A DNA stretch of 23,905 nucleotides from DAIOHQ01 sp036744635 (GTDB lineage: Bacteria > Planctomycetota > Phycisphaerae > Tepidisphaerales > Tepidisphaeraceae): assembly GCA_036744635.1 (NCBI GenBank), contig DAIOHQ010000047.1, positions 1 through 23,905 on the forward strand, in the 5' to 3' direction. Every line of letters starts with the position of its first letter. Position 1 is the first letter of the stretch. Both the position numbers and the translations under genes were made by a program. Shown here piece after piece: positions 12,849-21,727 of this stretch. Under the pieces are notes generated by a model. The model was given only the letters and a program-made list of their open reading frames with translations, ran no database searches and had not been told where the DNA came from.

Positions 12849-15805
12849 AAAAACCCTCGCACCTCATCATCAACAACCCGTACGCCGCGCCGCGGCAGTA
12901 CTGGAAATACGAACCGCAGAAGCAGACCTTCGACCTGGTCGCCGGCAGGCGATCGGCCGGGTACACGGTTGCCACGCCAGGGCTGACCGGCGCCAACGAC
13001 GTGGGCAGGTTCGTCCCGATCGAGCTCGTGAACAGGATCCGCCCGCGCGTGGACGCCTGGCGGGCGGGGAAGAACGGTAACCCTCCGTACGCTGGCATCA
13101 CCGCGACGACGCGCACTCTGCTGGAACACTGGAGCGACCGCTTTCCGCGCGGGGAGAGCAACCCGCTCTTCTTCTGCCAGCTCGAAGCAATCGAGACGTT
13201 GATCTGGCTGACCGAGGCCCCCGCCGCCCAGCGTGTGGGCATCGAAATCCCCGGCGACGGCGGCCCTTTCACCCGCCTGTGCAGCAAGATGGCCACCGGA
13301 TCCGGCAAGACCATCGTGATGGCTATGCTCATCGCCTGGCAGGTGCTCAACAAGGCGGCGAACAACCAGGACGCACGGTACTCGAAAAACGTACTGGTCG
13401 TCGCGCCCGGCCTGACGGTAAAGGATCGGCTGGCCGTCCTTCGGCCCGAGGGACCCGAGAACTTCTACGAAGTCTTCAGCATCGTGCCCGACAGCTTGAT
13501 GCAGACGCTCCGCGCGCACGCCCAAATCCACATCGTCAACTGGCACAAATTCGCGTGGGAAAGTGAGGCGAAGCTCGCGAAGATGAAGGGCGTGGACAAG
13601 CGCGGGGCGCGGAGCGACGATGCCTGGCTGCGTGACGTGCTGGACGACATGGCCAAGGCGCGGAACCTCATCGTCATCAACGACGAGGCCCACCACGCGT
13701 GGCGTATCCCCGCCGGGGTGACGATCAAGGGCGTCTCCAGGGACGAGAAAGAGCAGGCGACGAAGTGGGTGGGCGGCTTGGACCGCATCCACAAGGCGCG
13801 GAGCATCCTGACATGCTTCGACCTGTCGGCGACGCCGTTCGTGCCGTCGGGTCGAATGGGGTCGGAGGACGCGCTGTTTGACTGGATCGTTAGCGACTTT
13901 GGACTGAACGACGCGATCGAGTCGGGGCTGGTGAAGACGCCGCGGGTCGTCGTGCGGGACGACGGTATGCCGGATGTGGCGACGTACAGGCCGAAGCTGT
14001 ACCACCTCTACGCGGCGGCCGACGAGAACGGGAACAAGATCCGCGACGATCTGAACCGCGACGCCGAGCCGCACGAGCCGCTCCCGCAACTCGTGCTGAA
14101 CGCGTACCTATTGCTGGGGAAGGACTGGCTGGAGACGAGAAAGCGCTGGCATCAGGAGTGGGAGGCGAAGGGAAAGGCCGAAGGCAAGCCGTTTGTCCCG
14201 CCGGCGATGATCACGGTGGCTAACCGCATCGAGACCGCGTCGCGAATTAAGCACGCGTTCGACCACGAGGACGTCCCGCTCCCGGAGCTGTGCGACCCGG
14301 TGCGGACGCTCCAGATCGACAGTGAGGCGCTCAACAAGGTCGAGGCGCTGGACGAAGCGGCCCCCGACGCGGGTGCCGACGCGGGCGACAACGGGGACGA
14401 CGACGCGGACGCCGCGCCGGTGAAGAAGCTGACCAAGCTTCAGCAGGCCCTCCAGATGCGGGAGATGGTCAACACCGTCGGCCGGGCGGGCCAGCCGGGC
14501 GGAAATGTCCAACACGTGATCTCGGTGGCGATGCTGTCCGAGGGCTGGGACGCCCGGACCGTCACGCACATCATGGGGCTGCGGGCGTTCACCAGCCAGT
14601 TGCTGTGCGAGCAGGTTGTCGGCCGCGGGTTGCGTCGGACGAACTACGACATTCAGGAGCAGGGAATCGGCGAGGCAGAGCCGCCCGCCAATGGCAAGAG
14701 CAAGGATAGTGGCGCCGGCACGATGGAGCTGCCGTTTCTGTTCAAGCCCGAATATGTGAACGTGTTCGGCGTGCCCTTCTCATTTATGCCGCACGAGGAG
14801 GCCGCGGACACGACACCCCCGACCACGAACAACAACGTGGAGGTGGAAGCGATCGTCGAGCGGGCAGACCGCTATCAGATCAGTTGGCCGCAGGTGACGC
14901 GGATCGAGCACACGCTGATGCCGAAGCTCTCGGTGGATTGGTCCAAGGTGCCGGTGCTGAAGATTGAGGCGGCGCACATCGTACAGATCGCGGAGGTCGC
15001 CCCGATCGTGGCAGGCAAGCCGGACACGGCGAAGGTCCAGGAGATCGCCCTCCGCGACCTGGCGGAGCGGTTCCGGTATCAGAAGGTGATCTTCGAGGCG
15101 GCGCGGAAGCTGTTCGAAGAAGAGAAACCGGGGTGGAAGGGATCGACCGATTTTTTGCTCGGCCAACTCGTCCATCTGGTCGAGGCGTTCATCCGGTCCG
15201 ACCGGCTGACCATTGTGCCAGAGCTGTTCGCCCGGAGCGACCTGCACCGCCGAGTACTGTTGGCGCTGAGCATGTCCAAGATCGTTCAGCACGTGAAGAC
15301 GGCTATTCGGGAGGTCAACACGGCGTCGCTGCGGCTCGTGCTCGATGAGAACTCGCCCGTCCGTTCGACCGGTGATATGCGGCCGTGGTTCACGTCGAAG
15401 CCGAGCGAGCTAACGAAGCGGTCGCATATAAACCGTTGCGTGTTCGACAGCACGTGGGAGGCAGCGGAGGCTTACTGGTTCGACCAGAAGGACACCACCC
15501 ACATGGTGGTGGCGTGGGCGAAGAACGACCACCTCGGGTTCGAGGTCCGGTACATCTTCGCCGGCGGTGTGTCAAAGTACCGGCCCGACTTCCTGATCCG
15601 CCTCCGGTCGGGACGCACCCTGATACTAGAGGTCAAGGGGCAGGACACGCCCCGCGACCAGGCCAAGCGGGCAGCCTTGGCCGAGTGGGTGCATGCGGTA
15701 AACGCGGACGGCCGGTTCGGCCAGTGGTGCCACGACGTTTCCCGGTCGCCATCCGACGTGCTGGACCTTCTTGCGCGGCATGCCGTCTATTTGCATACAA
15801 CATGA
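12845..15805 (+). CDS. res: type III restriction endonuclease subunit (DEAH helicase plus nuclease)
   Basis: A 986-residue Res subunit, an ATP-dependent translocase and nuclease acting with Mod. Walker A TGSGKT is at residues 151-156, DEAH at 280-283, SAT (motif III) at 328-330, and the motif VI region CEQVVGRGLRR is near residue 595. A C-terminal PD-(D/E)xK nuclease is visible as RPDF (Asp915) and LEVK (Glu929, Lys931). An acidic Asp/Ala-rich linker lies near residues 505-525. The ATG overlaps the preceding stop. All catalytic motifs are present, so restriction is probably active if Mod is. Confidence 0.93.
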   Translation: MKKPSHLIINNPYAAPRQYWKYEPQKQTFDLVAGRRSAGYTVATPGLTGANDVGRFVPIELVNRIRPRVDAWRAGKNGNPPYAGITATTRTLLEHWSDRFPRGESNPLFFCQLEAIETLIWLTEAPAAQRVGIEIPGDGGPFTRLCSKMATGSGKTIVMAMLIAWQVLNKAANNQDARYSKNVLVVAPGLTVKDRLAVLRPEGPENFYEVFSIVPDSLMQTLRAHAQIHIVNWHKFAWESEAKLAKMKGVDKRGARSDDAWLRDVLDDMAKARNLIVINDEAHHAWRIPAGVTIKGVSRDEKEQATKWVGGLDRIHKARSILTCFDLSATPFVPSGRMGSEDALFDWIVSDFGLNDAIESGLVKTPRVVVRDDGMPDVATYRPKLYHLYAAADENGNKIRDDLNRDAEPHEPLPQLVLNAYLLLGKDWLETRKRWHQEWEAKGKAEGKPFVPPAMITVANRIETASRIKHAFDHEDVPLPELCDPVRTLQIDSEALNKVEALDEAAPDAGADAGDNGDDDADAAPVKKLTKLQQALQMREMVNTVGRAGQPGGNVQHVISVAMLSEGWDARTVTHIMGLRAFTSQLLCEQVVGRGLRRTNYDIQEQGIGEAEPPANGKSKDSGAGTMELPFLFKPEYVNVFGVPFSFMPHEEAADTTPPTTNNNVEVEAIVERADRYQISWPQVTRIEHTLMPKLSVDWSKVPVLKIEAAHIVQIAEVAPIVAGKPDTAKVQEIALRDLAERFRYQKVIFEAARKLFEEEKPGWKGSTDFLLGQLVHLVEAFIRSDRLTIVPELFARSDLHRRVLLALSMSKIVQHVKTAIREVNTASLRLVLDENSPVRSTGDMRPWFTSKPSELTKRSHINRCVFDSTWEAAEAYWFDQKDTTHMVVAWAKNDHLGFEVRYIFAGGVSKYRPDFLIRLRSGRTLILEVKGQDTPRDQAKRAALAEWVHAVNADGRFGQWCHDVSRSPSDVLDLLARHAVYLHTT

Positions 15806-16050
15806 CAATGATGCCCCATCTGGACATCCGCCCCGCCCCCGCTACCTTAGTTGACCTTGCGGCCGTCCGGGCGTCAGATCGCCTCAAGCCCGCAAGCCGA
15901 ATTCGACGAAGGAAAACAAAAGAATGTAAGATTTTGGGCGGCCCCAGACCGCGATGCGGATCTCGTATCGTGCGGCCGACATCCGTTTCGGGCGGCCCCG
16001 GCAATATTCGATCTTCAACGCCCAGCCAACGTAGGACAACCGTGGCAACG
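15806..16050. other. intergenic region at the right edge of the island
   Basis: This 245-base gap separates res from dnaJ. No gene or clear terminator was found. The 10-mer GGGCGGCCCC occurs twice (near 15937 and 15990). A weak TTGACC at 15851 could be a -35 box but has no convincing -10. No CIRCE-type heat-shock operator was seen before dnaJ. Confidence 0.5.
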
Positions 16051-17190
16051 ATGAAACGAGACTATTACGACGTGCTTGGCGTCACCAAAACCGCCGACAG
16101 CGAGGAGATCAAACGCGCCTACCGCCGGCAGGCGATGAAATATCACCCCGACCGCAATTCCGGCGACGGCAAGGCCGATGCCGAGCTCAAGTTCAAGGAG
16201 TGCGCGGAGGCCTACGAAGTTCTCTCCGATGACTCCAAGCGCCGTCGCTACGACCAGTTCGGCCATCAGGGTGTCTCCGGCCAGCACGATTTCTCCCACA
16301 TGGACCCCACGGACATCTTCTCGATGTTCGACGACATCTTCGGCGGCGCATTCGGCGGCGCCGCCGGCGGGCGCGGCAGCCGCGGCCGCCAGCCGGTTCG
16401 CGGCTTCGACCTCGAAACCCAGGTTGAGCTGTCGCTGAACGAGATCGCCACCGGCGTCGAAAAAACCATCGAATTCGAAAAGCAGGATGCCTGCGAAACC
16501 TGCAAAGGCACCGGCGCCAAGCCCGGCTCCAGCCCGGTCGTCTGCGTGCAGTGCGGCGGCAATGGCCGCGTCGCCCAGCAGGGCTTCGGCGGCATGTTCC
16601 GCATGGTCACCGCCTGCCCCAACTGCCGCGGCCGCGGTTCCGTCGTCCGCGACCACTGTCTCTCCTGCGGCGGCTCGGGCAAGCAGATGCGCAAGCGCGT
16701 CGTCACCGTGAAAATCCCCGCCGGCGTCCACGAAGGCCAGGCCGTCCGCATCGTCGGCGAAGGCGAACCCGGACCCAATGGCCAGCACCCCGGCGATCTG
16801 CACTGCTATATCGCCGTCAAGCAGCACCCGATCTTCAGCCGCCACAACAACGACATCGTCTGCCAGATTCCCATCACCTTCACCCAGGCGGCATTGGGCG
16901 CCAAAATTGAAGTGCCCACCCTCAAAGGCTCCGAAGACCTGGAAATCGCCTCCGGCACCCAGCATGGCGAGGTCTTCAAGCTCAAGGGAAAGGGCCTGCC
17001 CGACATCCGCTCCTATCGCAGCGGCGACGAGCTGGTGCAGATCCTCATCGAGGTCCCCAAGAAGCTCACCGAACGCCAGAAAGAACTCCTGGCCGAATTT
17101 GCCAAGACTGAGGATGCCAACGTCATGCCGCAGCGCAAAGGCTTCTTGGACAAGCTCAAACAAATGTTCAAGGTGGACGAGCAACGATAA
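16051..17190 (+). CDS. dnaJ: chaperone protein DnaJ
   Basis: A 379-residue type I J-protein that stimulates DnaK ATPase and binds unfolded substrates. The J-domain has HPD at residues 32-34, followed by a Gly/Phe-Gly-rich linker (FGGAFGGAAGGRG). Four zinc repeats follow in order: CETCKGTG, CVQCGGNG, CPNCRGRG and CLSCGGSG. The C-terminal substrate domain is complete. ATG 16051 gives the standard MKRDYYDVLGV start; the longer open frame upstream overlaps res and is not credible. grpE follows after 102 bases, a chaperone pairing; dnaK is not in the window. Confidence 0.97.
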   Translation: MKRDYYDVLGVTKTADSEEIKRAYRRQAMKYHPDRNSGDGKADAELKFKECAEAYEVLSDDSKRRRYDQFGHQGVSGQHDFSHMDPTDIFSMFDDIFGGAFGGAAGGRGSRGRQPVRGFDLETQVELSLNEIATGVEKTIEFEKQDACETCKGTGAKPGSSPVVCVQCGGNGRVAQQGFGGMFRMVTACPNCRGRGSVVRDHCLSCGGSGKQMRKRVVTVKIPAGVHEGQAVRIVGEGEPGPNGQHPGDLHCYIAVKQHPIFSRHNNDIVCQIPITFTQAALGAKIEVPTLKGSEDLEIASGTQHGEVFKLKGKGLPDIRSYRSGDELVQILIEVPKKLTERQKELLAEFAKTEDANVMPQRKGFLDKLKQMFKVDEQR

Positions 17191-17292
17191 TCTGCATACG
17201 CTTCGATGGGTGCCCGGCCTGCCACAAGCGCCGCGGCCGGGACGATCTACCCGAACTTCACGTAACCTCAAACGTATAAAAGAGTAAGCACC

Positions 17293-17835
17293 ATGAGCCG
17301 CATACCAATTGACGATGACGCCCAAAACGAAGCGCCAGGCGAAACTGCCGGCGACGCCTCGCCCTCCGGCGCCGCGACCAGCGACGTCCAGAAGCTCCAG
17401 GAGGAGCGCGATGCGTTGTTCGACCGCCTTGCCCGCACCGCCGCCGACTACCGGAATTCGCAAAAGCGCCTCCAGACCGAGATGGATCAGCGCATCCAGT
17501 ACGCCAATACTTCGCTCATCAAGAACCTGCTGCCGGTGATCGATAACTTCGAGCGCGCCCTCGCCGTCGATCCCGCCAAAGTCGATGCGGCCACCATCCT
17601 CAAAGGCATGCAGATCGTGCATGACCAGTGGCTGAACGTGCTCAAGAAAGAAGAGGTGGAGGAGATCGCCCCCGAACCGGGAACTCCCTTTGATCCCACC
17701 CTTCACCATGCCCTGATGCAGCAGCCCGATGAGCGCTATACCGAGCCGGCGGTGGTGCAGCTCCTGCAAAAAGGATACATGCTGCACGGCCGCACCCTGC
17801 GCCCGGCCAACGTCATCGTCAGCAAGACCGAGTGA
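17293..17835 (+). CDS. grpE: nucleotide exchange factor GrpE
   Basis: A 180-residue DnaK nucleotide-exchange factor. After an acidic, Ala-rich N-terminus comes the long helix LQEERDALFDRLARTAADYRNSQKR, then LLPVIDNFERAL and the C-terminal beta domain with FDPTLHHALMQQPD and GYMLHGRTLRPANVIVSK, all typical of GrpE. It lies directly after dnaJ in the same orientation. Confidence 0.95.
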   Translation: MSRIPIDDDAQNEAPGETAGDASPSGAATSDVQKLQEERDALFDRLARTAADYRNSQKRLQTEMDQRIQYANTSLIKNLLPVIDNFERALAVDPAKVDAATILKGMQIVHDQWLNVLKKEEVEEIAPEPGTPFDPTLHHALMQQPDERYTEPAVVQLLQKGYMLHGRTLRPANVIVSKTE

Positions 17836-17886
17836 GAAAGCGGGCGATCGCGCCATCGTTCCGCGAGCTATGTAGAGAGGGTATTG

Positions 17887-18327
17887 ATGCCGACTTACGA
17901 ATATAAATGTGAGGCCTGCGGCCACGCCTTCGAGCGATTCCAGTCGATCACCTCGCCCGCCGTCAGGAAATGTCCCAAGTGCGGCAAGAACCAGGTGCGC
18001 CGGCTGATCGGCATGGGGGCGGGGTTGATCTTCAAAGGCTCCGGCTTCTACATTACCGACTACCGCGACGCCGGATACAAGGACAAGGCCAAAGCCGACA
18101 GCGGCCCCCCCTCCGCTCCCGCCGACACCAAGACCGCCGACACGAAAACCGGTGACACCAAGACCGCCGAAACCAAGGCCGGCGATTCCAAACCCGCCGA
18201 CACCAAGGCCAGCGCGCAGCCCGCCGCCAAAGCCGACGCCCCCGCGCCCGCCGCCGCGAAAACCGAAGCGCCGAAGGCCGAACCAAAATCCGCCTCCAGC
18301 CACGCCAGGAAAAGCAGGAGTCGCTGA
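17887..18327 (+). CDS. FmdB-type zinc ribbon protein with a low-complexity tail
   Basis: The first 60 residues are an FmdB/CxxC zinc ribbon: MPTYEYKCEACGHAFE, then CPKCGKNQVRRLIG and FKGSGFYITDYR. The rest, about 80 residues, is a repetitive Ala/Lys/Thr/Asp/Pro tail with repeated ADTKT-like units, ending in basic HARKSRSR. The ATG at 17887 is chosen over the in-frame TTG at 17884 because family members start MPTYEY. These proteins are small putative regulators of unclear function; the tail is probably disordered and varies between relatives. Confidence 0.88.
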   Translation: MPTYEYKCEACGHAFERFQSITSPAVRKCPKCGKNQVRRLIGMGAGLIFKGSGFYITDYRDAGYKDKAKADSGPPSAPADTKTADTKTGDTKTAETKAGDSKPADTKASAQPAAKADAPAPAAAKTEAPKAEPKSASSHARKSRSR

Positions 18328-18331
18328 AGCG

Positions 18332-18359
18332 ACTGACAATTGACCACTGACAATTGACC
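18332..18359. repeat. 14-bp tandem repeat ACTGACAATTGACC
   Basis: The 14-mer occurs twice head to tail at 18332-18345 and 18346-18359, between the FmdB stop and the yacG start; each unit holds the palindrome CAATTG. The style (short repeated words in non-coding DNA) is like the repeats bounding the four-helix-bundle element, so it may be a scar or end of a related element. Confidence 0.55.
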
Positions 18360-18365
18360 AATTCC

Positions 18366-18551
18366 ATGCTCTGCCCGATCTGCAAAAAACCGGTTCCCGA
18401 ATCCCCCGCCGACCGCCCCAAGTCCGACCCCTTCTGCTCCGAGCGCTGCAAGTTGATCGACCTCGGCCGCTGGCTCCGCGGCGCCTACCAGGTCCCCGCC
18501 AGCCAGTCCGATCCCGACGAAGCGGAAACCCCGCCGCCGGAAGATGAGTAG
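18366..18551 (+). CDS. yacG: YacG, zinc-binding DNA gyrase inhibitor family
   Basis: A 61-residue protein with the YacG zinc site CPICKKPV...FCSERCKLIDLGRWLRGAY. In E. coli YacG binds GyrB and inhibits DNA gyrase. The ATG at 18366 gives MLCPICKKP; an in-frame TTG at 18354 lies inside the 14-bp repeats and is less likely. The acidic Pro/Glu tail is common. Confidence 0.9.
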   Translation: MLCPICKKPVPESPADRPKSDPFCSERCKLIDLGRWLRGAYQVPASQSDPDEAETPPPEDE

Positions 18552-18622
18552 CGCAACCAATGCCCGCAAGGGCGGCTCGCGCCCAATACACCTTCCGATT
18601 GATCGACGCTGGTCTCAAACAG

Positions 18623-18642
18623 CTCCGCATGTACATGCGGAG
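18623..18642. repeat. 20-bp perfect palindrome in the yacG-DedA gap
   Basis: CTCCGCATGTACATGCGGAG is its own reverse complement and is followed by GTTTT, so it could act as a weak terminator after yacG or be a dispersed hairpin. The 268-base gap holds no gene. Confidence 0.5.
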
Positions 18643-18694
18643 GTTTTGATGGATGCAACCCGTGCCCGACCGTGCATCGGTGCGCACCAACGTG

Positions 18695-18716
18695 GCATGG
18701 GCTACCCAGCCCATGC
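18695..18716. repeat. hairpin in the yacG-DedA gap
   Basis: GCATGGGCT, loop ACCC, AGCCCATGC form a perfect 9-bp stem, about 50 bases after the palindrome at 18623. It is probably an intergenic repeat of a dispersed type. Confidence 0.45.
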
Positions 18717-18819
18717 GCAAGAAGCGCGGCGCTCTTTCATCCCTTCCCGCCATCCATGGATTCTTCCCCCACATTCCTGTATATCCCTGCGACGATTCAC
18801 CACGCTGTTGAGGTATTCC

Positions 18820-19512
18820 ATGCGCGAATTTCTGAGACAACTCTACTTGACTCTGCGGCATCTCAGCCCGGATGCCTTGAACAAATTCGTGACCGACGTC
18901 GGCCCGGCCAAGTTCTACGCGGTGATCTTCGCGATCATCTTCTGCGAGACCGGCCTGGTGGTGACGCCGTTCCTGCCCGGTGATTCGCTGCTCTTTGCAA
19001 TTGGCGCGGTAGGCGCCCATCCCGATTCCCCCTTTCACCTGCCGCTGATGGGCGCGATGGTGGTTCTGGCCGCCTTGCTCGGGGACAACACCAACTACTG
19101 GCTCGGCCGGCGGCTCGGCCCGGCCGTCTTCACCAAGGAAAACTCCAAGCTGCTCAACAAGAAGCACCTCCTCAAGGCCCAGCATTTTTATGACAAATAC
19201 GGCAGCAAGACGATCATCCTCGCCCGCTTCGTCCCCATCGTCCGCACCTTCGCCCCCTTCGTGGCCGGCATCGGCAGGATGAACTACTTCCGCTTCCTCC
19301 TGTTCAGCATCATCGGCGCCACCGCCTGGGTCTCGATCTGCCTGATCGCCGGCTATTTCCTCGGCAGCCGCGACTGGGTGCAAAAACATTTCGAAATCGT
19401 CGTGCTGGCCGTCATCGTCGTTTCGCTGGTCCCCATCCTCGTGGAATATCTGAAACACCGCGGCGCCATCCGGCGGCGCGGCTTTGCGGTTGTAGAAGCC
19501 GTCAAGCAATAG
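18820..19512 (+). CDS. DedA family (SNARE-associated / VTT domain) membrane protein
   Basis: A 230-residue integral membrane protein. After a short amphipathic N-terminus come hydrophobic segments (KFYAVIFAIIFCETGLVVTPFLPG, MGAMVVLAALLGDNTNYWLGR, FLLFSIIGATAWVSICLIAGYFLG, IVVLAVIVVSLVPILVEYL) and the DedA signatures FLPGDSLLF, GDNTNYWLGR and RFVPIVRTFAPFVAG. The family contributes to envelope homeostasis, and some members transport undecaprenyl phosphate. The ATG at 18820 is chosen; the longer frame from 18544 crosses the intergenic palindromes. Confidence 0.92.
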   Translation: MREFLRQLYLTLRHLSPDALNKFVTDVGPAKFYAVIFAIIFCETGLVVTPFLPGDSLLFAIGAVGAHPDSPFHLPLMGAMVVLAALLGDNTNYWLGRRLGPAVFTKENSKLLNKKHLLKAQHFYDKYGSKTIILARFVPIVRTFAPFVAGIGRMNYFRFLLFSIIGATAWVSICLIAGYFLGSRDWVQKHFEIVVLAVIVVSLVPILVEYLKHRGAIRRRGFAVVEAVKQ

Positions 19513-19565
19513 TTGCGATTGCGAATGACAAGGCATATTCCCCCTCCCCCGATAGTACGTTCATT

Positions 19566-20552
19566 TCAAGGCGTGATGGCCATGGCTTGCAGGCCGGCGG
19601 TTTCCTCCAGGCCGCACATCAGGTTGGCGTTTTGCACGGCCTGGCCGGCGGCGCCTTTGCCGAGATTGTCGATGGCGGCCAACGCGATGACGATGTTGCG
19701 GGCGGGGTCGGCGGCGTAGGAGACGAACGCGAGGTTTGAGCCGCTGGCCCACTTGGTGTGCGGGGGCTTATCGGTCACGCGGACGAACGAGCGATTGGCG
19801 TAGAATTTTCGCGCGGCGTCCAGGCATTGCTCGGTGGTGGCCAGGCCGTTGGCGTAGCAGGTGGCGAGCAGGCCGCGGGTCATGGGGACGAGGTGGGGGG
19901 TGAAGATCGGCGCGGCGGCGGGCGTGACTTCATCGACGCCGAGCAGTTTCGCCAGGGTTGCGGTGATTTCCGGAAGATGGGCGTGCTTGAGCAGGCCGTA
20001 GGCGGTGAGGTCTTCGTTGACGTCGGCATAGCCGAAGGTGGCGCCGCCGCCGCGGCCGGCGCCGCTGACGCCGCTCTTGGCGTCGATGACGATCCGCATC
20101 GGCTCGATCAGCCCGCCGGCCAGCAGGGGAGCCAGTGCAAGCAGCGCGGCCGAGGGATAGCAGCCGGGATTGGCGACGCGCCTGGCCGATCGGATTTCCT
20201 CAGGCCAGACGTCGGCCAGGCCGTAGATCCAACCCGGGGCGTAGCGATGATCGCCGCCGATATCGACGATCTTGCTCTTCGGCGAAACGGCGGCGAGCCC
20301 TGCCTTCGATTCGCCGGTGGGGAGCGAGGCGAAGAGCAAATCGATTTTGCCAAGCGCCGCCGGGTCCCATTTTTGAATCTTCAAGTCAGCCAGTTTGGGG
20401 GAGACGCCGGGGAATTTCTCCACCAGCTTCGATCCCGCGCTGGATTCGCCGGCGACGTAAACCACGTCAAAGGCCGGATGCCCCGCGCACAGGCGCAGCA
20501 CTTCCCCGCCGCCGTAACCGCTGACTCCGACGATGCCGATTGCGATGCTCAT
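19566..20552 (-). CDS. argC: N-acetyl-gamma-glutamyl-phosphate reductase
   Basis: Reduces N-acetylglutamyl phosphate to the semialdehyde with NADPH in arginine synthesis. The 328-residue protein begins MSIAIGIVGVSGYGGGEVLRL (Rossmann fold), has the active-site cysteine in ANPGCYPSA, and ends with DNLGKGAAGQAVQNANLM, all standard ArgC motifs. The start at 20552 is preferred over a 22-residue upstream extension, which lacks family similarity. It is the first minus-strand gene after the chaperone block and is not visibly in an arginine operon here. Confidence 0.96.
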   Translation of the reverse strand: MSIAIGIVGVSGYGGGEVLRLCAGHPAFDVVYVAGESSAGSKLVEKFPGVSPKLADLKIQKWDPAALGKIDLLFASLPTGESKAGLAAVSPKSKIVDIGGDHRYAPGWIYGLADVWPEEIRSARRVANPGCYPSAALLALAPLLAGGLIEPMRIVIDAKSGVSGAGRGGGATFGYADVNEDLTAYGLLKHAHLPEITATLAKLLGVDEVTPAAAPIFTPHLVPMTRGLLATCYANGLATTEQCLDAARKFYANRSFVRVTDKPPHTKWASGSNLAFVSYAADPARNIVIALAAIDNLGKGAAGQAVQNANLMCGLEETAGLQAMAITP

Positions 20553-20655
20553 GGCTGGATTATTGCGAGTTCGGGGTGATTTACAAAACCAAAAGGCGGC
20601 GACATTTTGCTTCTCCACAGCGCCGCGGGGGCGTAGGATTGTTGCAGGAGAACCA

Positions 20656-20976
20656 ATGACCTTGGATGTTCAAGCCCAGCCGGTGCCGATAAGACGTTCT
20701 GACGATGGGGCGTTGCGCATCGGTGACACACGCGTGACGCTGCATACGGTGATGAGCGTCTTCCAGCAGGGATATACGCCGGAAGATATCGTGCGCAGCT
20801 TCCCGACGTTGAAGCTGGCCGATGTGTATGCGGTGATCGCCTATTGCCTGGGGCATCCCGAGGAAGTCGCGCGCTACATGGCCGAATACGAGGTCGAGGC
20901 CAATACGCTGCGCAAGGAAGTCGAGGCGTCGTTCGACCAGAAAGGTTTTCGGGAACGTCTGCTGAGTCGCTGCTAG
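20656..20976 (+). CDS. DUF433 domain-containing protein, antitoxin-like
   Basis: A 106-residue protein with a DUF433 core: IGDTRVTLHTVMSVFQQGYTPEDIVRSFPTLKLADVYAVIAYCL, a winged-helix-like DNA-binding fold. DUF433 proteins are usually antitoxins paired with a downstream DUF5615 PIN-like toxin. No such gene follows; the next 80 bases have no gene and the next open frame converges from the other strand, so this is an orphan. GGAG lies a few bases before the ATG. Confidence 0.85.
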   Translation: MTLDVQAQPVPIRRSDDGALRIGDTRVTLHTVMSVFQQGYTPEDIVRSFPTLKLADVYAVIAYCLGHPEEVARYMAEYEVEANTLRKEVEASFDQKGFRERLLSRC

Positions 20977-21059
20977 TCCCGGTTTGTCGCATTGGATTCC
21001 TCCCCAAATGTAAGATTCACCGCTGCGCGGATTGAGTATTCTTCGCCACACTTTACCCA

Positions 21060-21695
21060 TCATTGTTTCACGTTCGCCTGAATCCACTGCCGGCAGGAGC
21101 GCGTCCAGGTGATGTCGTCTTGCTGATGCGCGGCATTCAATAGCGCCGTTAAGGCTGTGGCGGTGATGGACTGGAAGGCGTGGCCGCGATCGGACTGTTG
21201 ATAGGTTCCATCCGGTTGGAGGAGAAAGATGCGGAGGGTTTGGCCATCATCGCGCCAGAGTTCGGGGACGCCGAGGCGGGCGTAGACGGCTTCGCGCTGG
21301 GAAAGGCGCTGGGTGATTTCCACCTCGATGGCGAGGTCGGGGGGAGGATCGGATGCGAGATCGATCTCGTCCTTGCCACGGATGGCGTCGACCTGCTGGA
21401 CGTAGAAGCACTGGTCGGGCTCGAGGCCGGCGTCAGCGCCTTCGCTGCGAAAGGTGGTCGATCCTCCGCCGATGATCGGGACATCGAGTTCCTCGGCGAG
21501 AATCATCACCAGCAAGGCGATCCGGCGCGAGCGCAGGTCGTGTTTCCATGAAGGGGACATGAGCTCCAGCCTTCCGCGGTCGAAGGTTAAAAAAACGTGC
21601 TGATCAGCCACGCCCCGCAGAAGGGATTCGTAGAGGTCCCAATCCGCGTGATCGAGGATGAAGCGCTGCTCGGTTGGCGTGGCAATGGCGGTCAT
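21060..21695 (-). CDS. Uma2 family restriction endonuclease-like protein
   Basis: A 211-residue PD-(D/E)xK-fold protein of the Uma2 (DUF820) family. Visible motifs are GRLELMSPSWKHD, GLEPDQCFYV (first acidic catalytic residue), PPDLAIEVEITQ (D...E element) and YARLGVPELWR. The family is greatly expanded in cyanobacteria and planctomycetes and its physiological role is not settled. GGGGAAG precedes the ATG. Confidence 0.9.
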   Translation of the reverse strand: MTAIATPTEQRFILDHADWDLYESLLRGVADQHVFLTFDRGRLELMSPSWKHDLRSRRIALLVMILAEELDVPIIGGGSTTFRSEGADAGLEPDQCFYVQQVDAIRGKDEIDLASDPPPDLAIEVEITQRLSQREAVYARLGVPELWRDDGQTLRIFLLQPDGTYQQSDRGHAFQSITATALTALLNAAHQQDDITWTRSCRQWIQANVKQ

Positions 21696-21727
21696 AAGTC
21701 TTCCCCGTGTCTGGCAATCTTAGCGAG

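Noticed and set aside
18544..18819. N-terminal extension of the DedA protein
   Set aside because: It runs through two intergenic palindromes and lacks any family similarity.
16015..19536. A very long minus-strand open frame (over 1100 codons) opposite dnaJ, grpE, the zinc-ribbon gene and DedA
   Set aside because: It is the mirror of GC-rich plus-strand genes with C-ending codons, has no family motifs and is low-complexity Gly/Ala/Asp-rich.
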